NCBI RefSeq assembly: GCF_900155655.1
Contig: NZ_LT706987.1
Location: forward strand, 525,976 to 589,975
Origin: Prevotella ihumii
GTDB lineage: Bacteria > Bacteroidota > Bacteroidia > Bacteroidales > Bacteroidaceae
Direction: 5' to 3'
DNA: 64,000 bases
Of the stretch, positions 34,071 to 42,959 are shown one piece after another; position 1 is the stretch's first letter, and each line of letters begins with the position of its first letter. The notes beneath the pieces were generated by a model that saw only the letters and a list, made by a program, of their open reading frames with translations, searched no databases and was not told the origin of the DNA. Made by a program: the position numbers and the translations under genes.

Positions 34071-35075
34071 TTATTTCAGCAATTTGCCGACACGTCCGAC
34101 TGCGTTTCCTGCGGCTGCACCCGCCACGCTGCCCGCCATGCTTCCGGCTCGTCCCGCCATCTGGTTCACGTTGCGACCGTAACCGCCCATGCCTCCGGCT
34201 TGGATAATCCAGCCCGCAACGGTGGGAATGGTAAAGTAGCCGATGATGCCGATGCAGAGGAATACGATATACACCCCGTCGCTCGAATCCAGCGAGAAGT
34301 TCGGGTCTGCCTGCATCCGCTCGATGTCGTTTTGCAGCATCAGAACCTGTATCTTCGCCAGTATGGTGCTGAACATGTCCGATACCGGTAGCCACAGATA
34401 GACCTGTATATAGCGGCATATCCACTGCGTGAGCGTGTTTTGGAAACCGTCCCATACCGACAGGGCGAAGGCTATCGGACCGAGAATCGCCAGCACCACG
34501 AGAAAGAAGGTGCGGACGGTGTCTATCACGAGGGCGGCGGCTTGGAACAGCAGTTCGAGTATCTCGCGGAAGAAGTCGCGGATGCTCTTCTTCATGTTGT
34601 ACATTCCCCGGTCGATATACATTCCCGCCATCGTCACCATGTCGGAGGGCGACCAGCCGAGTTCCTCCAGTTGCTTGTCAAATTCCTCGTTGGACACGAG
34701 GTAGGCGGTTTCGGGGTTGCGTACCATCGCCTCGTATTCCAGTTTGTCCTTCTGCTCCCGGTATCGGTTCATGTCCAGCGTTTCCGCCTCCAGCATCTTT
34801 GCCGTGCCCTGTACGACGGGTGAGAGGATGCTGTTTATCGTGCCCAGCACCACAGTCGGGAAGAACATGATGCACAGACCGATGGCAAAAGGACGGAGCA
34901 TCGGGAATACGTCTATCGGTTCAGCTCTCGCCAGCGACTGCCATACCCGGTAGGCGACGTAGAACAGCGCACCCAGCCCGGCGATGCCTTTCGCCACACC
35001 AGCCATGTCCCCACACAGCGGCATCATCTGCTCATAAAGTGAACGTAAAATCTGATGAAGGTTGTCGAACTTCAT
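34071..35075 (-). CDS. traJ: TraJ, VirB6-like polytopic membrane protein (module B)
   Basis: 334 aa with multiple hydrophobic segments (about 30-90, 175-250, 265-300) and a Gly/Ala-rich tail (GRAGSMAGSVAGAAAGNAVG). The N-terminal MMPLCGDMAGVAKGIAGLGA matches module A closely. Inner-membrane channel candidate. Only 3 nt separate it from traI. Confidence 0.9.
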   Translation of the reverse strand: MKFDNLHQILRSLYEQMMPLCGDMAGVAKGIAGLGALFYVAYRVWQSLARAEPIDVFPMLRPFAIGLCIMFFPTVVLGTINSILSPVVQGTAKMLEAETLDMNRYREQKDKLEYEAMVRNPETAYLVSNEEFDKQLEELGWSPSDMVTMAGMYIDRGMYNMKKSIRDFFREILELLFQAAALVIDTVRTFFLVVLAILGPIAFALSVWDGFQNTLTQWICRYIQVYLWLPVSDMFSTILAKIQVLMLQNDIERMQADPNFSLDSSDGVYIVFLCIGIIGYFTIPTVAGWIIQAGGMGGYGRNVNQMAGRAGSMAGSVAGAAAGNAVGRVGKLLK

Positions 35076-35078
35076 AGG

Positions 35079-35708
35079 CTACCAGTATCTTTCGTTCATG
35101 TTCCCGTACAGCCCCATGATGCGGTCGAGGTCGTTCTTCTTTTTCGCACGCAGGTAACTCACGGAGATGTTCTTGTTCGTGTAGTAGCTCACGAGGTTGC
35201 GGTAACGCTTCATCTTCGAGTGGCAGCGTTCCACCACGTCCATGCGCTCCTTGTCGGTCATGGAGAGCGTGGTGATGTTCACCACGTTCCTGAGTTCCGT
35301 CAACACTTCGTTGCTTTCCTCCAGCAGTTTCGTGTAGCCGAAAGCGATTGCGGAAAGCTCTTCGGGTCTGAAATTCCCGTCACGGAGCATCCGTTGGAAA
35401 CTGTTCACATAGATGTCTGTGATGTCGCCCACCATCAGGATGGTCTGCTGCACCTTGCGGGCGTCCTTGACCAGATTGTTCACCGATTTGAGGGCATCGT
35501 AATACTTCTTGCCCTGCTGATAGATTTTCACCGTCTCCTGAAAGTTGCTCACCATGTTCGTGGCGGTCTTGGAGGTATGGATGATGTTTTTGGAGGCATT
35601 GATGATGCCCTGCGCTAGATTGCCCGGATCGCTTACGACCCACTGTGCGCTTGCCCTGCCCGCGAAAAGCAGGCACAGGCAGATAATCATTGTTATTCTT
35701 GTTCTCAT
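35079..35708 (-). CDS. traI: TraI, DUF4141 periplasmic transfer protein (module B)
   Basis: 209 aa, signal peptide MRTRITMIICLCLLFAGRAS, helical body, C-terminus LYGNMNERYW. VirB5-like by position. The start is preceded at 35709-35728 by the leader motif CCACTAAAATCCAAAGTAAC, suggesting a shared translation-initiation or regulatory element. Confidence 0.88.
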   Translation of the reverse strand: MRTRITMIICLCLLFAGRASAQWVVSDPGNLAQGIINASKNIIHTSKTATNMVSNFQETVKIYQQGKKYYDALKSVNNLVKDARKVQQTILMVGDITDIYVNSFQRMLRDGNFRPEELSAIAFGYTKLLEESNEVLTELRNVVNITTLSMTDKERMDVVERCHSKMKRYRNLVSYYTNKNISVSYLRAKKKNDLDRIMGLYGNMNERYW

Positions 35709-35731
35709 GTTACTTTGGATTTTAGTGGTTG

Positions 35732-36112
35732 TTATTCTTCGGTCGGATGTCCCGGCTGCGGCTTCACCCGCACATAGTCCCCGTTTGGCGAGAAAGTCAG
35801 CACATCCGTGGCCTCGTTGTAGGACACGTCGATGCGGAAGCCGGTGTTCATGAACAGGTTGCCGTTCTCCTCCTGCAAGAGATAGGTTTCCGGCTTGAGC
35901 TTGCGGCGCAGACCGCTACGACGGAACACCGTCACTTTGTAGGCTTCGCCCTCCTTGTAGATAAGCACGTCAGGTTTTCCCTCCACGCTCTCCCAGTTCC
36001 CGCACAGCATGTCGCGGCGGTTGTCGGCCCCCTCGCAGGATTGCAGCATCATGACCGCCAATCCGATAAGGCACTTGCTGACTTGCAGCATTTTCACTTT
36101 TGGTAAATTCAT
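35732..36112 (-). CDS. traH: TraH, DUF3876 putative lipoprotein
   Basis: 126 aa with a hydrophobic N-terminus ending in a possible lipobox (MMLQSC), then a small beta-sandwich-like domain (MLCGNWESVEGKPDVLIYKE, YKVTVFRRSGLRRKL). Located between traG and traI as in CTnDOT. Module A lacks this gene. Role unknown. Confidence 0.8.
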   Translation of the reverse strand: MNLPKVKMLQVSKCLIGLAVMMLQSCEGADNRRDMLCGNWESVEGKPDVLIYKEGEAYKVTVFRRSGLRRKLKPETYLLQEENGNLFMNTGFRIDVSYNEATDVLTFSPNGDYVRVKPQPGHPTEE

Positions 36113-36152
36113 ACGCGTTTTTCTTTTTTGGTTGATACATTCTGTTTTTTAG

Positions 36153-38657
36153 TTATTCCTTGTTTCTCCGCCTTTCGGCAAGCTGCCGGATGGCGGCTTC
36201 GATGTCGTCGCCCAGCTTCTCCGCCAGACGGTAAACCTCCACTTTTTCCGTTTCCTCGGTGGTGTACGCCAGATACTCTTCCGCGCTGACCTCCGTGGCA
36301 TAGACCGCCGACTGCGTGCCGCCCAAGCCTATCCACACCTCCTTGTAGAGCCGTGAAGGGTTGTTCGCCATGTTGATGGAGAGTATCTGCGACTTCTCCT
36401 TTTCCGTCAGTCCGAGCAACGCCTGTATCTGGTCGAACTTGTTCATATATTTCCTTTGGTCAAGCAGGATTTTACAATCCGAGTTGTTGATAATGCTCTC
36501 TTTGACCACCGGAGAACTGATAATGTCGTCCACCTCCTGCGTCACCACGATTGCCTCGCCGTAATATTTTCTGACCGTCTTATACATATAGCGCAGATAT
36601 TCAGCCATGTTCGCCGATGAGAGGGCCTTCCAAGCCTCTTCCACGATAAGCTGTTTCCGCACGCCTTTCAGCCGCCGCATCTTGTTGATGAAGGCTTCCA
36701 TGATGATGATGGTCACGACGGGGAACAGTTCGCGGTTTTCTTTAATCGAATCTATCTCGAAGACGATGAACCGCTTGCCGAGCAGGTCGATGTTCTCCGT
36801 GGAGTTGAGCAGGAAATCGTAACGCCCGCCCCGGTAATACTGCCGCATGGTGGTGAGCATGTTGTCGATGTTGAAGTCGGACTTCTCCACCTTGATGTCA
36901 CGCTGTGCCAGTTCCTTGCGGTAGTCGTCACGCATATACTCGTAGAAGGTGTTGAACGACGGCACGATGCTACGGTCGGATTGGATGCGCTCAATATAGG
37001 CACTCACGGCACTGCCCAGCTCGCCGCTCTCCGTCTTTGTCACCTTGTCGTCCTCCGACTTCCAGAGCGTCAGCAACAGGGTCTTGATGCTGTCCTTCTT
37101 CTCCACGTCGAAGATGTAATCGTCGGTGTAGAACGGGTTGAAGCTGATGGGCTTATCTTCCGTGTAGGTGAAATACACACCGTCCGCTCCGCCTGTCTTG
37201 CGTCGGATCATGCCGCACAAGCCCTGATAGGAGTTTCCCGTGTCCACCAATACCACATGTGCGCCTTGCTCATAATATTGGCGCACGAGGTGGTTCATGA
37301 AGAAAGACTTGCCGCTGCCCGAAGGACCCAGCACGAACTTGTTGCGGTTGGTCGTGATACCCCGCTTCATGGGCAGGTCGGAGATGTCAAGGTGCAGCGG
37401 TTTTCCCGTGAGCCTGTCCACCATCTTGATGCCGAAGGGCGAGAGCGAGTTGCGGTAGTTGGTTTCCTCTGTGAACAGGCACACCGCCTGTTCGATGAAG
37501 GTGTGGAAACTCTCTTCCGCCGGGAAGTCCGCCGCATTGCCGGGTATCGCCGCCCAGTAGAGTGTCGGGCAGTCGATGGTGTTGTGGCGCGGCACGCATT
37601 CCATGCTTGCCAACTGGCTGCCCACGTCGTTCTTGATATGCTTCAGTTCCTCCGCATCGTCGCTCCACGCCATGACGTTGAAGTGTGCCCGTACCGAGGT
37701 CAGTCCGTAGGAATGGGCTTCGTTCAGGTATTGGTCTATCCACTCGCGGTTGATGCTGTTGCTCCTTGAATAGCGAGATAGCGACTGCATGTTACGGGCG
37801 GACTTCTCGAACTTATGCAAGGTTTCCTCACTGTTGTCTATCAGCACATACTGGTTGTAGATATGGTTGCAGGAGAGCAGAAGCCCCACCGGGGAGGCGA
37901 ATGACAGTCGGCAGTCACTCCGGTCGGTGGAGAGCTTCTCGTAACGGGTGTCGGTAGCCACCTTGCCCGGCAGGTCTTCCGCGTCGGAGAGGGTGTGCAG
38001 ACACAGGCGGTTGTCGCCGATGCGCATCTCCCTTGCCGAAAGCTCGATGTCCTGCAAGGTGGTGTCACCTTCCGACATGAGCGAGAAGTAGCGTTCAATA
38101 AGTCCCGTATTTCCCTCAGTACCCACAATCTCATCGGTGGAGAGGCGGCGCAGCCTGACAAGCCCGCTGTCGTTCATGATGCGCTCGAACTGTTCGCAGG
38201 CTTCCAAGAACTTGGTCGTGGTTTCCCTGTCCAGCTCCTTCGGGATGATATGTCCCCGGCACAGCGTGCTGAAATTGCTCTGCATCCGGTTACGCTCCTT
38301 TGTTGTCTTGGTCAGGTAGAGGTAGCAGGTGTGTTTCAGGTACGGACGCTCGTTGAAGTGACGCTCGAAAGAGCGGCTTAAAAAGCTCATGTCGTCCTTC
38401 TGAAGCTCCGGTTTGTAGCGTTCCTTGATGAACCAGTCCTGTTTGTGGACGACGGAGTAGTCCGGCAGCACCTTGATAGCCTTGCACCAGCAACTGTGTA
38501 TCGCCTCGTACTCCGCACCCGTCACGGTGTAAAGTTCCGGCAGTTCCACCTCGAAAGCCACCGTGATGTCGGCGTCCTTTGAGATGATGCAGCCATGCTC
38601 CACCGCTAAAAGTGGGAACCTGTTTTCCAGTGTTGTCATTTTCGATGTATTCCTCAT
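36153..38657 (-). CDS. traG: TraG, VirB4-type conjugation ATPase (module B)
   Basis: 834 aa from ATG 38657 (MRNTSKMTTLENRFPLLAVE), chosen because it overlaps the traF stop by 4 nt and aligns with the module A start; the longer upstream frame runs through traF. N-terminal docking region, then ATPase core with Walker A GPSGSGKSFF, LIVEEAWKAL Walker B and VVTQEVDDII. It powers assembly and transfer. Intact, with a single copy of the segment duplicated in module A. Confidence 0.93.
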   Translation of the reverse strand: MRNTSKMTTLENRFPLLAVEHGCIISKDADITVAFEVELPELYTVTGAEYEAIHSCWCKAIKVLPDYSVVHKQDWFIKERYKPELQKDDMSFLSRSFERHFNERPYLKHTCYLYLTKTTKERNRMQSNFSTLCRGHIIPKELDRETTTKFLEACEQFERIMNDSGLVRLRRLSTDEIVGTEGNTGLIERYFSLMSEGDTTLQDIELSAREMRIGDNRLCLHTLSDAEDLPGKVATDTRYEKLSTDRSDCRLSFASPVGLLLSCNHIYNQYVLIDNSEETLHKFEKSARNMQSLSRYSRSNSINREWIDQYLNEAHSYGLTSVRAHFNVMAWSDDAEELKHIKNDVGSQLASMECVPRHNTIDCPTLYWAAIPGNAADFPAEESFHTFIEQAVCLFTEETNYRNSLSPFGIKMVDRLTGKPLHLDISDLPMKRGITTNRNKFVLGPSGSGKSFFMNHLVRQYYEQGAHVVLVDTGNSYQGLCGMIRRKTGGADGVYFTYTEDKPISFNPFYTDDYIFDVEKKDSIKTLLLTLWKSEDDKVTKTESGELGSAVSAYIERIQSDRSIVPSFNTFYEYMRDDYRKELAQRDIKVEKSDFNIDNMLTTMRQYYRGGRYDFLLNSTENIDLLGKRFIVFEIDSIKENRELFPVVTIIIMEAFINKMRRLKGVRKQLIVEEAWKALSSANMAEYLRYMYKTVRKYYGEAIVVTQEVDDIISSPVVKESIINNSDCKILLDQRKYMNKFDQIQALLGLTEKEKSQILSINMANNPSRLYKEVWIGLGGTQSAVYATEVSAEEYLAYTTEETEKVEVYRLAEKLGDDIEAAIRQLAERRRNKE

Positions 38658-38986
38658 TGTCTTTCTTCCTTTCGTTGTCGTTTGAACAGACGGGGTATCC
38701 GCCGCCGGTTGATAAGGTATCGGGGATGGCTCCGTGCCGCTCCTAATTTCATCAGCCCGTGTTCGCCGTACCGGGCGTTCAGCGCGAAGGTCTGCCATAC
38801 AAGGAGGGAGGACGATGCCGCGCCGAAGCCGATACATATCCACTGGTCGATACCGACCATGTAGAGGATGACGAACAGGACGAAGAGAGCCAGCAGACCT
38901 CCGCAGAAGATGAAGAGGTACTGTGCCTTCAAGCCCTTGAACTCTACCGGACGGCCGATACCCTTGTTGATTGGGTATTCAGCCAT
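38654..38986 (-). CDS. traF: TraF, DUF4133 VirB3-like protein (module B)
   Basis: 110 aa, two adjacent transmembrane helices, start MAEYPINKGIGRPVEFKGLK and basic C-terminus (RLFKRQRKEERQ). Overlaps traG by 4 nt, as expected for VirB3-VirB4 coupling. 10 nt after traE. Confidence 0.9.
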   Translation of the reverse strand: MAEYPINKGIGRPVEFKGLKAQYLFIFCGGLLALFVLFVILYMVGIDQWICIGFGAASSSLLVWQTFALNARYGEHGLMKLGAARSHPRYLINRRRIPRLFKRQRKEERQ

Positions 38987-38996
38987 ACATTATTTA

Positions 38997-39314
38997 TTAA
39001 AGGAAGAATGAGCGCAGGATGGTGGCGGCAACAATCAGGAAGATGCACGCGCCGAACCACGAGGCGGCTGTCTTGCTGGTGTCGGGGTCGCCCGATGAAA
39101 ACTTGCCGTACACTTTTACGCCCCCGATAAGCCCGACGACTGCACCGATGGCGTATATCAGTTTAGTTCCGGGGTCGAAATAAGAACTCACCATAGAGGT
39201 GGCTTCGTTGATGCCCGCGATGCCGTTTCCCTGCGCGAAAGCGGAGGCGGTTGCGGCGATGACAAGTGCCGCGGAGAGGATTGCTTTTCTGTTTTTCAAG
39301 ATGTTCTTGTTCAT
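38997..39314 (-). CDS. traE: TraE, DUF4134 pilin-like protein (module B)
   Basis: 105 aa with signal peptide (MNKNILKNRKAILSAALVIA) and two hydrophobic helices. The last ~70 residues differ from module A TraE at only a handful of positions. VirB2-like pilin candidate. A copy of the CCACTAAAACCAAAGTAA leader motif lies about 70 nt upstream (39384-39401); the 39315-39515 gap has no gene. Confidence 0.9.
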   Translation of the reverse strand: MNKNILKNRKAILSAALVIAATASAFAQGNGIAGINEATSMVSSYFDPGTKLIYAIGAVVGLIGGVKVYGKFSSGDPDTSKTAASWFGACIFLIVAATILRSFFL

Positions 39315-39515
39315 AAACTGTTCTTGTTTTTTGCCGTCAAAAGGGTGGATGGTCCTTTGTCGGGCGGTTGATACTTTGTTTCTTTACTTTGGTTTTAGTG
39401 GATGCCCGTTTGTTTCCACGGACGTGGGCGTGTCCGTTGCGGATAGGGATGCGCCTTGCGTTTCCTCGCCGCGTGGGTTGATGTCATTCTTTCATGTTCA
39501 TTTCTTTTATTGTTG

Positions 39516-40244
39516 TCATACATAGTTGCGAATGTCGAACTCCTCGATGTTGTCCGGCACGACGAACTCCTTTTCAGGTTTCTTCAGCCGAATCTCGATA
39601 AGCCCCTTGATGCGGATGCCTATCTCCGAAGAGCCTTCCATCATTTTCTCGTACAACTCCGTGCCCTCCATGTCGGTGAACACCTTCGCCGCCTTTTCAC
39701 GTTCCGCCTGTGTCGCGTCCGGGTTCTTGGCGGTCTTGCAGGCGTCGTCAATCTCGTCAAAGCTGCTGCCCGAAGCCCGTGGCGTGTCCGAGGCGTCCTC
39801 TTCCGGTTCGTCGTCCCCGTATCCCAGTTCCTCCGGCGGTATGCTCGTGAAGGTCTCATCGAGTTTTTCCTCCGGAACTTGTGCCGGGCGGGATGCGTTT
39901 CCCGTTTTTCCGTCGTCAAAAGTAGCCTCTTCCTCCGACAGCTCAATGCCTTTTTCCATAGTGGCGGCTTCTTGCGTCGGTATGGCAGCGGTTGTCCGGG
40001 TGGATGCCATCCTGAAACGGCTCTTGCCGATGATGTCCGCCTTTTCCGCAGGGACTTCCTCGTGTGCCGCTATGCGTTTAGCCTCATTCCCGTCCAGTGA
40101 CCGCCATAATCCGACAATGCCCTTGAAGAAGCGGACAATCCGCGTGTCCATGATGCGCTCGTAAAGGAGCAGGAACAGGAACCAGAGGTTGCAGCCGACC
40201 GATACCGCCAGCAGAATGTCTGTCATGCTGATTGTGTAATTCAT
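39516..40244 (-). CDS. traD: TraD-like membrane-anchored protein (module B)
   Basis: 242 aa from ATG 40244 (MNYTISMTDILLAVSVGCNL). One N-terminal transmembrane helix, then a long acidic disordered region and a conserved C-terminal patch (GTELYEKMMEGSSEIGIRIK). Same layout as the module A gene at 14506. Function unknown. Confidence 0.75.
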   Translation of the reverse strand: MNYTISMTDILLAVSVGCNLWFLFLLLYERIMDTRIVRFFKGIVGLWRSLDGNEAKRIAAHEEVPAEKADIIGKSRFRMASTRTTAAIPTQEAATMEKGIELSEEEATFDDGKTGNASRPAQVPEEKLDETFTSIPPEELGYGDDEPEEDASDTPRASGSSFDEIDDACKTAKNPDATQAEREKAAKVFTDMEGTELYEKMMEGSSEIGIRIKGLIEIRLKKPEKEFVVPDNIEEFDIRNYV

Positions 40245-40260
40245 ATCCTTCCGTTTTTGG

Positions 40261-40620
40261 TTAGAATACTGAATTATAATTTCGGGCATAAAGGCTCTTT
40301 ATCGCATCCTCGCACTGGTTGAAGTGATGCGTCAGCACATGGTCGATGTAAGCGGACAGCATAAGCCGGTCATGCCCGATTACACGGGTGATACACATGA
40401 TACGCTCGTGGTACTCCGGGCGCACATACGCCATCTTCCCCTCACGTGCCTTTACTTCCGAGTCACGGATGAACAGACGTTCATAGTCCTTCTCGCAGCA
40501 TTTGCCGCTTACCGGGACAGGCGACAGGATTTCCACACTCGCCTGCACTTGGGCAAACATACCTCCGCAGTCTTGCTGTGGTCTTTTTTCATTCGGTGTC
40601 ATTTCTTTTTCCATTTTCAA
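40261..40620 (-). CDS. traC: TraC-like DUF3408 protein
   Basis: 119 aa. The C-terminal half (AYVRPEYHERIMCITRVIGH, LMLSAYIDHVLTHHFNQCED) is a DUF3408-type domain. ATG 40620 overlaps the traB stop as ATGA. Second of two DUF3408 genes in module B; module A has only one. Possibly DNA-binding, unproven. Confidence 0.75.
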   Translation of the reverse strand: MKMEKEMTPNEKRPQQDCGGMFAQVQASVEILSPVPVSGKCCEKDYERLFIRDSEVKAREGKMAYVRPEYHERIMCITRVIGHDRLMLSAYIDHVLTHHFNQCEDAIKSLYARNYNSVF

Positions 40621-41063
40621 ATCAGATCTTCACGTTGTTTCTTGTACAGTTCGTTGATTCTCTCCTTGTGCTGTTCCAGATGTTGGCGCAGCACGGTATC
40701 CACATAGCCGCCCACCGAGATTTCACCTCCGGCGATGTCGTTCACGATTCTGAGGATTTTGCCGTGGACATCGCGGCTGATATAGACACACTGGCGGGTC
40801 TTTATCTCGTTGCGGCGCAGGAACAGCTCGTTATAGTCCTCATCCTGCCTTTTCCGGCGGCCACTTTCCCTCTGCGCTTTTTCCCGTGTTACTGGTTGCA
40901 CAGGAGGTGGTTCCGGTGCGGCGGTGTCCTCTTCGGTCGGTGCAGCTGCGGGTACTTCCTGTGCGGGGCGCAGTGTCCCGTCCTGTGTGCGCCGCCCGAT
41001 GGAAGCTAACAGCAGTTCCTCGTCGATGCCTTCCGTGTTCACTTTCCTGCTGCCCATGCTCAC
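40617..41063 (-). CDS. traB: TraB-like DUF3408 protein
   Basis: 148 aa with a Pro/Ala/Glu-rich N-terminus and a C-terminal DUF3408-type domain (QCVYISRDVHGKILRIVNDI, ISVGGYVDTVLRQHLEQHKE). Overlaps traA by 4 nt upstream and traC by 4 nt downstream, so the three are translated as a coupled set. Confidence 0.78.
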   Translation of the reverse strand: MSMGSRKVNTEGIDEELLLASIGRRTQDGTLRPAQEVPAAAPTEEDTAAPEPPPVQPVTREKAQRESGRRKRQDEDYNELFLRRNEIKTRQCVYISRDVHGKILRIVNDIAGGEISVGGYVDTVLRQHLEQHKERINELYKKQREDLI

Positions 41064-41821
41064 TGCGGTCTGATGATGTCGCTTATCTCTTCGGAAAACT
41101 CCCGGATGCCACTCCCTTTCAGCAGTGCCGTGTCCATCGGGAAGATGGTGGAGCGGAAAACGCTCTTGCGCTCTTCCGAAAGGTCACGGCGGAACTTCTT
41201 GCTGTCGGGCAAGCGGGTGGAAAGTACCGGAAAGCCCATTTCGGCTATCACTTCCTCGTAGATGCCGTACAGGTCGTTCCTCTCCCTGCCGTCCACCATC
41301 GTCCAAAACAGATAAAGCCCCTTTGTTTTCGCCTGTCCGGTAGTCATCAGCCTGTCGCGGAACATTGTGACGAATTTCAGGGTACTCTCCACAACAAAGC
41401 GGTCGGCACTCAGCGGAGTGAAGATGTAGTCCATCTGCGAGAGCGTCTTTATCACGCCGTTACTACGGAGTGTGCCGGGCATGTCGAAGAACACCACGTC
41501 GGGTTTCACGTCCTCAGTGGCAATCATCCTCTCGGCATCGTCGAGGGCGTTCACCGCATTGCTCTTGACGATGGTGTAGGCGTTCTTTTTCATCCGGCGG
41601 AAATGGTCGCAAGCGAGAGCCTTGAAGTAGGTGCTGCTGTCGATAAGCCCCATTTCGTGTTCGCGCAGCCCGTGGATGCTGTGCTGCGGGTCGTCGCAGT
41701 CCACGACGGCGACATTGTAGCCTTTCACGTTGTGCAGGTAGCTGGCGGCAAGTGCCGTGACAGTGGATTTGCCGATGCCACCTTTCTGTGTTGCGAATGC
41801 AACGAAGATTTCCTTACTCAT
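41060..41821 (-). CDS. traA: ParA-like ATPase TraA (module B)
   Basis: 253 aa with deviant Walker A QKGGIGKSTV (about 12-21), AVVDCDDPQHS and Walker B VVFFDMPG. First gene of the minus-strand tra operon. Homologous in position to module A traA but more diverged than the channel genes. Confidence 0.9.
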   Translation of the reverse strand: MSKEIFVAFATQKGGIGKSTVTALAASYLHNVKGYNVAVVDCDDPQHSIHGLREHEMGLIDSSTYFKALACDHFRRMKKNAYTIVKSNAVNALDDAERMIATEDVKPDVVFFDMPGTLRSNGVIKTLSQMDYIFTPLSADRFVVESTLKFVTMFRDRLMTTGQAKTKGLYLFWTMVDGRERNDLYGIYEEVIAEMGFPVLSTRLPDSKKFRRDLSEERKSVFRSTIFPMDTALLKGSGIREFSEEISDIIRPQ

Positions 41822-41857
41822 AGTTCCATTTATTTTAATTGTTGAAGATTTCTTTTT

Positions 41858-42109
41858 CTATTTATATGCGGATTTGGTTGCTACATTATCCGCTTCAGTG
41901 AACAGACACATGGGCGGGTCATCGCGTATCCGGTTCTGTGGTGAAGCGGTGCGGCGAACAAGTGATGAATGACGACACTGCGTCATGAAGTCATTGAATC
42001 TGTACTTCACCAGATTGTCGGATAACCGGGGTTCCGACGGTTCGGGTATCCGCTTCGGCAAGTATCCGCCGAAGCGATTGTCCGGGTATTTGAATGTTCC
42101 TTTTCTCAT
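41858..42109 (-). CDS. Possible small ORF upstream of traA
   Basis: 83-aa frame (MRKGTFKYPDNRFGGYLPKR) between the oriT-like region and traA. It is rich in Pro and Arg, has no recognised domain and no counterpart in module A. It may be a real leader gene of the tra operon or chance. Confidence 0.3.
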   Translation of the reverse strand: MRKGTFKYPDNRFGGYLPKRIPEPSEPRLSDNLVKYRFNDFMTQCRHSSLVRRTASPQNRIRDDPPMCLFTEADNVATKSAYK

Positions 42110-42530
42110 ATTTTCAAATCGTTCGTTTCTTGAATCATGCTGCAAATAAACAAGTATATTTTGGAACCTGTATCACTTCTCCGGCAAGTGGCAGCACGTT
42201 GCGCCGGTTGGCAGTCATTGACCGGGTCAAGCATCTGTCCAATACAGCTTTAAGGGCGTAACTTTGCCCCCCGGACAGCAGGGTTCGCCGATGGTGCGCG
42301 GCCCGGAGTCCTGAAAGGTATCTTCCCATCCGTCCCCTGACGGATTTTTATGTTCACCTGAACATAGCAAGGTATGTTTTCAGCCGCTCAAAATATTTTG
42401 AGCATCCCGGAAAACGCCTTGCCCTTGCAGGGGGCGGGCTTTCCCTCCGAAGTCGGAAAGCCTTTCAGAACTGCGGTGCTGTGATCCGAAGCGGCGGCTT
42501 ATGCCGTCAATCCGCTAAATCCAAAGTAAT
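42110..42530. promoter_or_regulatory. oriT-like palindrome-rich region upstream of mobA (module B)
   Basis: Non-coding interval between divergent tra and mob operons. Perfect palindromes: TTGACC-G-GGTCAA (42218-42230), TATGTTCA-CC-TGAACATA (42349-42366) and GCTCAAAATATTTTGAGC (42386-42403). A plus-strand GTAACTTTGC (42258-42267) includes a TAACTTTG -7 box. A hairpin ATCCGTC/GACGGAT at 42328-42345 followed by TTTTT looks like an intrinsic terminator about 60-75 nt downstream of that box, so a short RNA or attenuated mob leader is possible. mobA is preceded at 42512-42530 by the CTAAATCCAAAGTAAT leader motif. The oriT assignment is inference from position. Confidence 0.5.
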
Positions 42531-42959
42531 ATGAAAGAGAAAAGGAAAAGCAAAGCAGGGAGAAATCCCAAACTTGATCCGGCGGTGTACCGTTACACCG
42601 TCCGTTTCAACGAGGAGGAACACAATCGTTTCCTCGCCATGTTCGGAAAATCGGGTGTCTATGCACGGTCGGTTTTCCTCAAAGCGCACTTCTTCGGACA
42701 GCCGTTCAAGGTGCTGAAGGTGGACAAGACGCTGGTGGACTATTACACCAAGCTATCGGATTTTCATGCGCAGTTCCGCGCCGTGGGTACGAATTACAAC
42801 CAAGTCGTGAAGGAACTGAGGCTGCATTTTTCAGAGAAAAAGGCGATGGCGTTGCTCTACAAATTAGAGCAACACACCGTCGAACTCGTGAAACTGAGCC
42901 GCCGGATTGTGGAACTTTCAAGGGAAATGGAGGCGAAATGGTCGCAAAAATCAGTGTAG
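42531..42959 (+). CDS. mobA: Relaxosome accessory protein MobA (module B)
   Basis: 142 aa, basic start (MKEKRKSKAGRNPKLDPAVY), ribbon-helix-helix-like segment (YRYTVRFNEEEHNRFLAMFG), then a helical C-terminus. Overlaps mobB by 22 nt. It probably binds oriT and recruits or positions MobB. Confidence 0.88.
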   Translation: MKEKRKSKAGRNPKLDPAVYRYTVRFNEEEHNRFLAMFGKSGVYARSVFLKAHFFGQPFKVLKVDKTLVDYYTKLSDFHAQFRAVGTNYNQVVKELRLHFSEKKAMALLYKLEQHTVELVKLSRRIVELSREMEAKWSQKSV

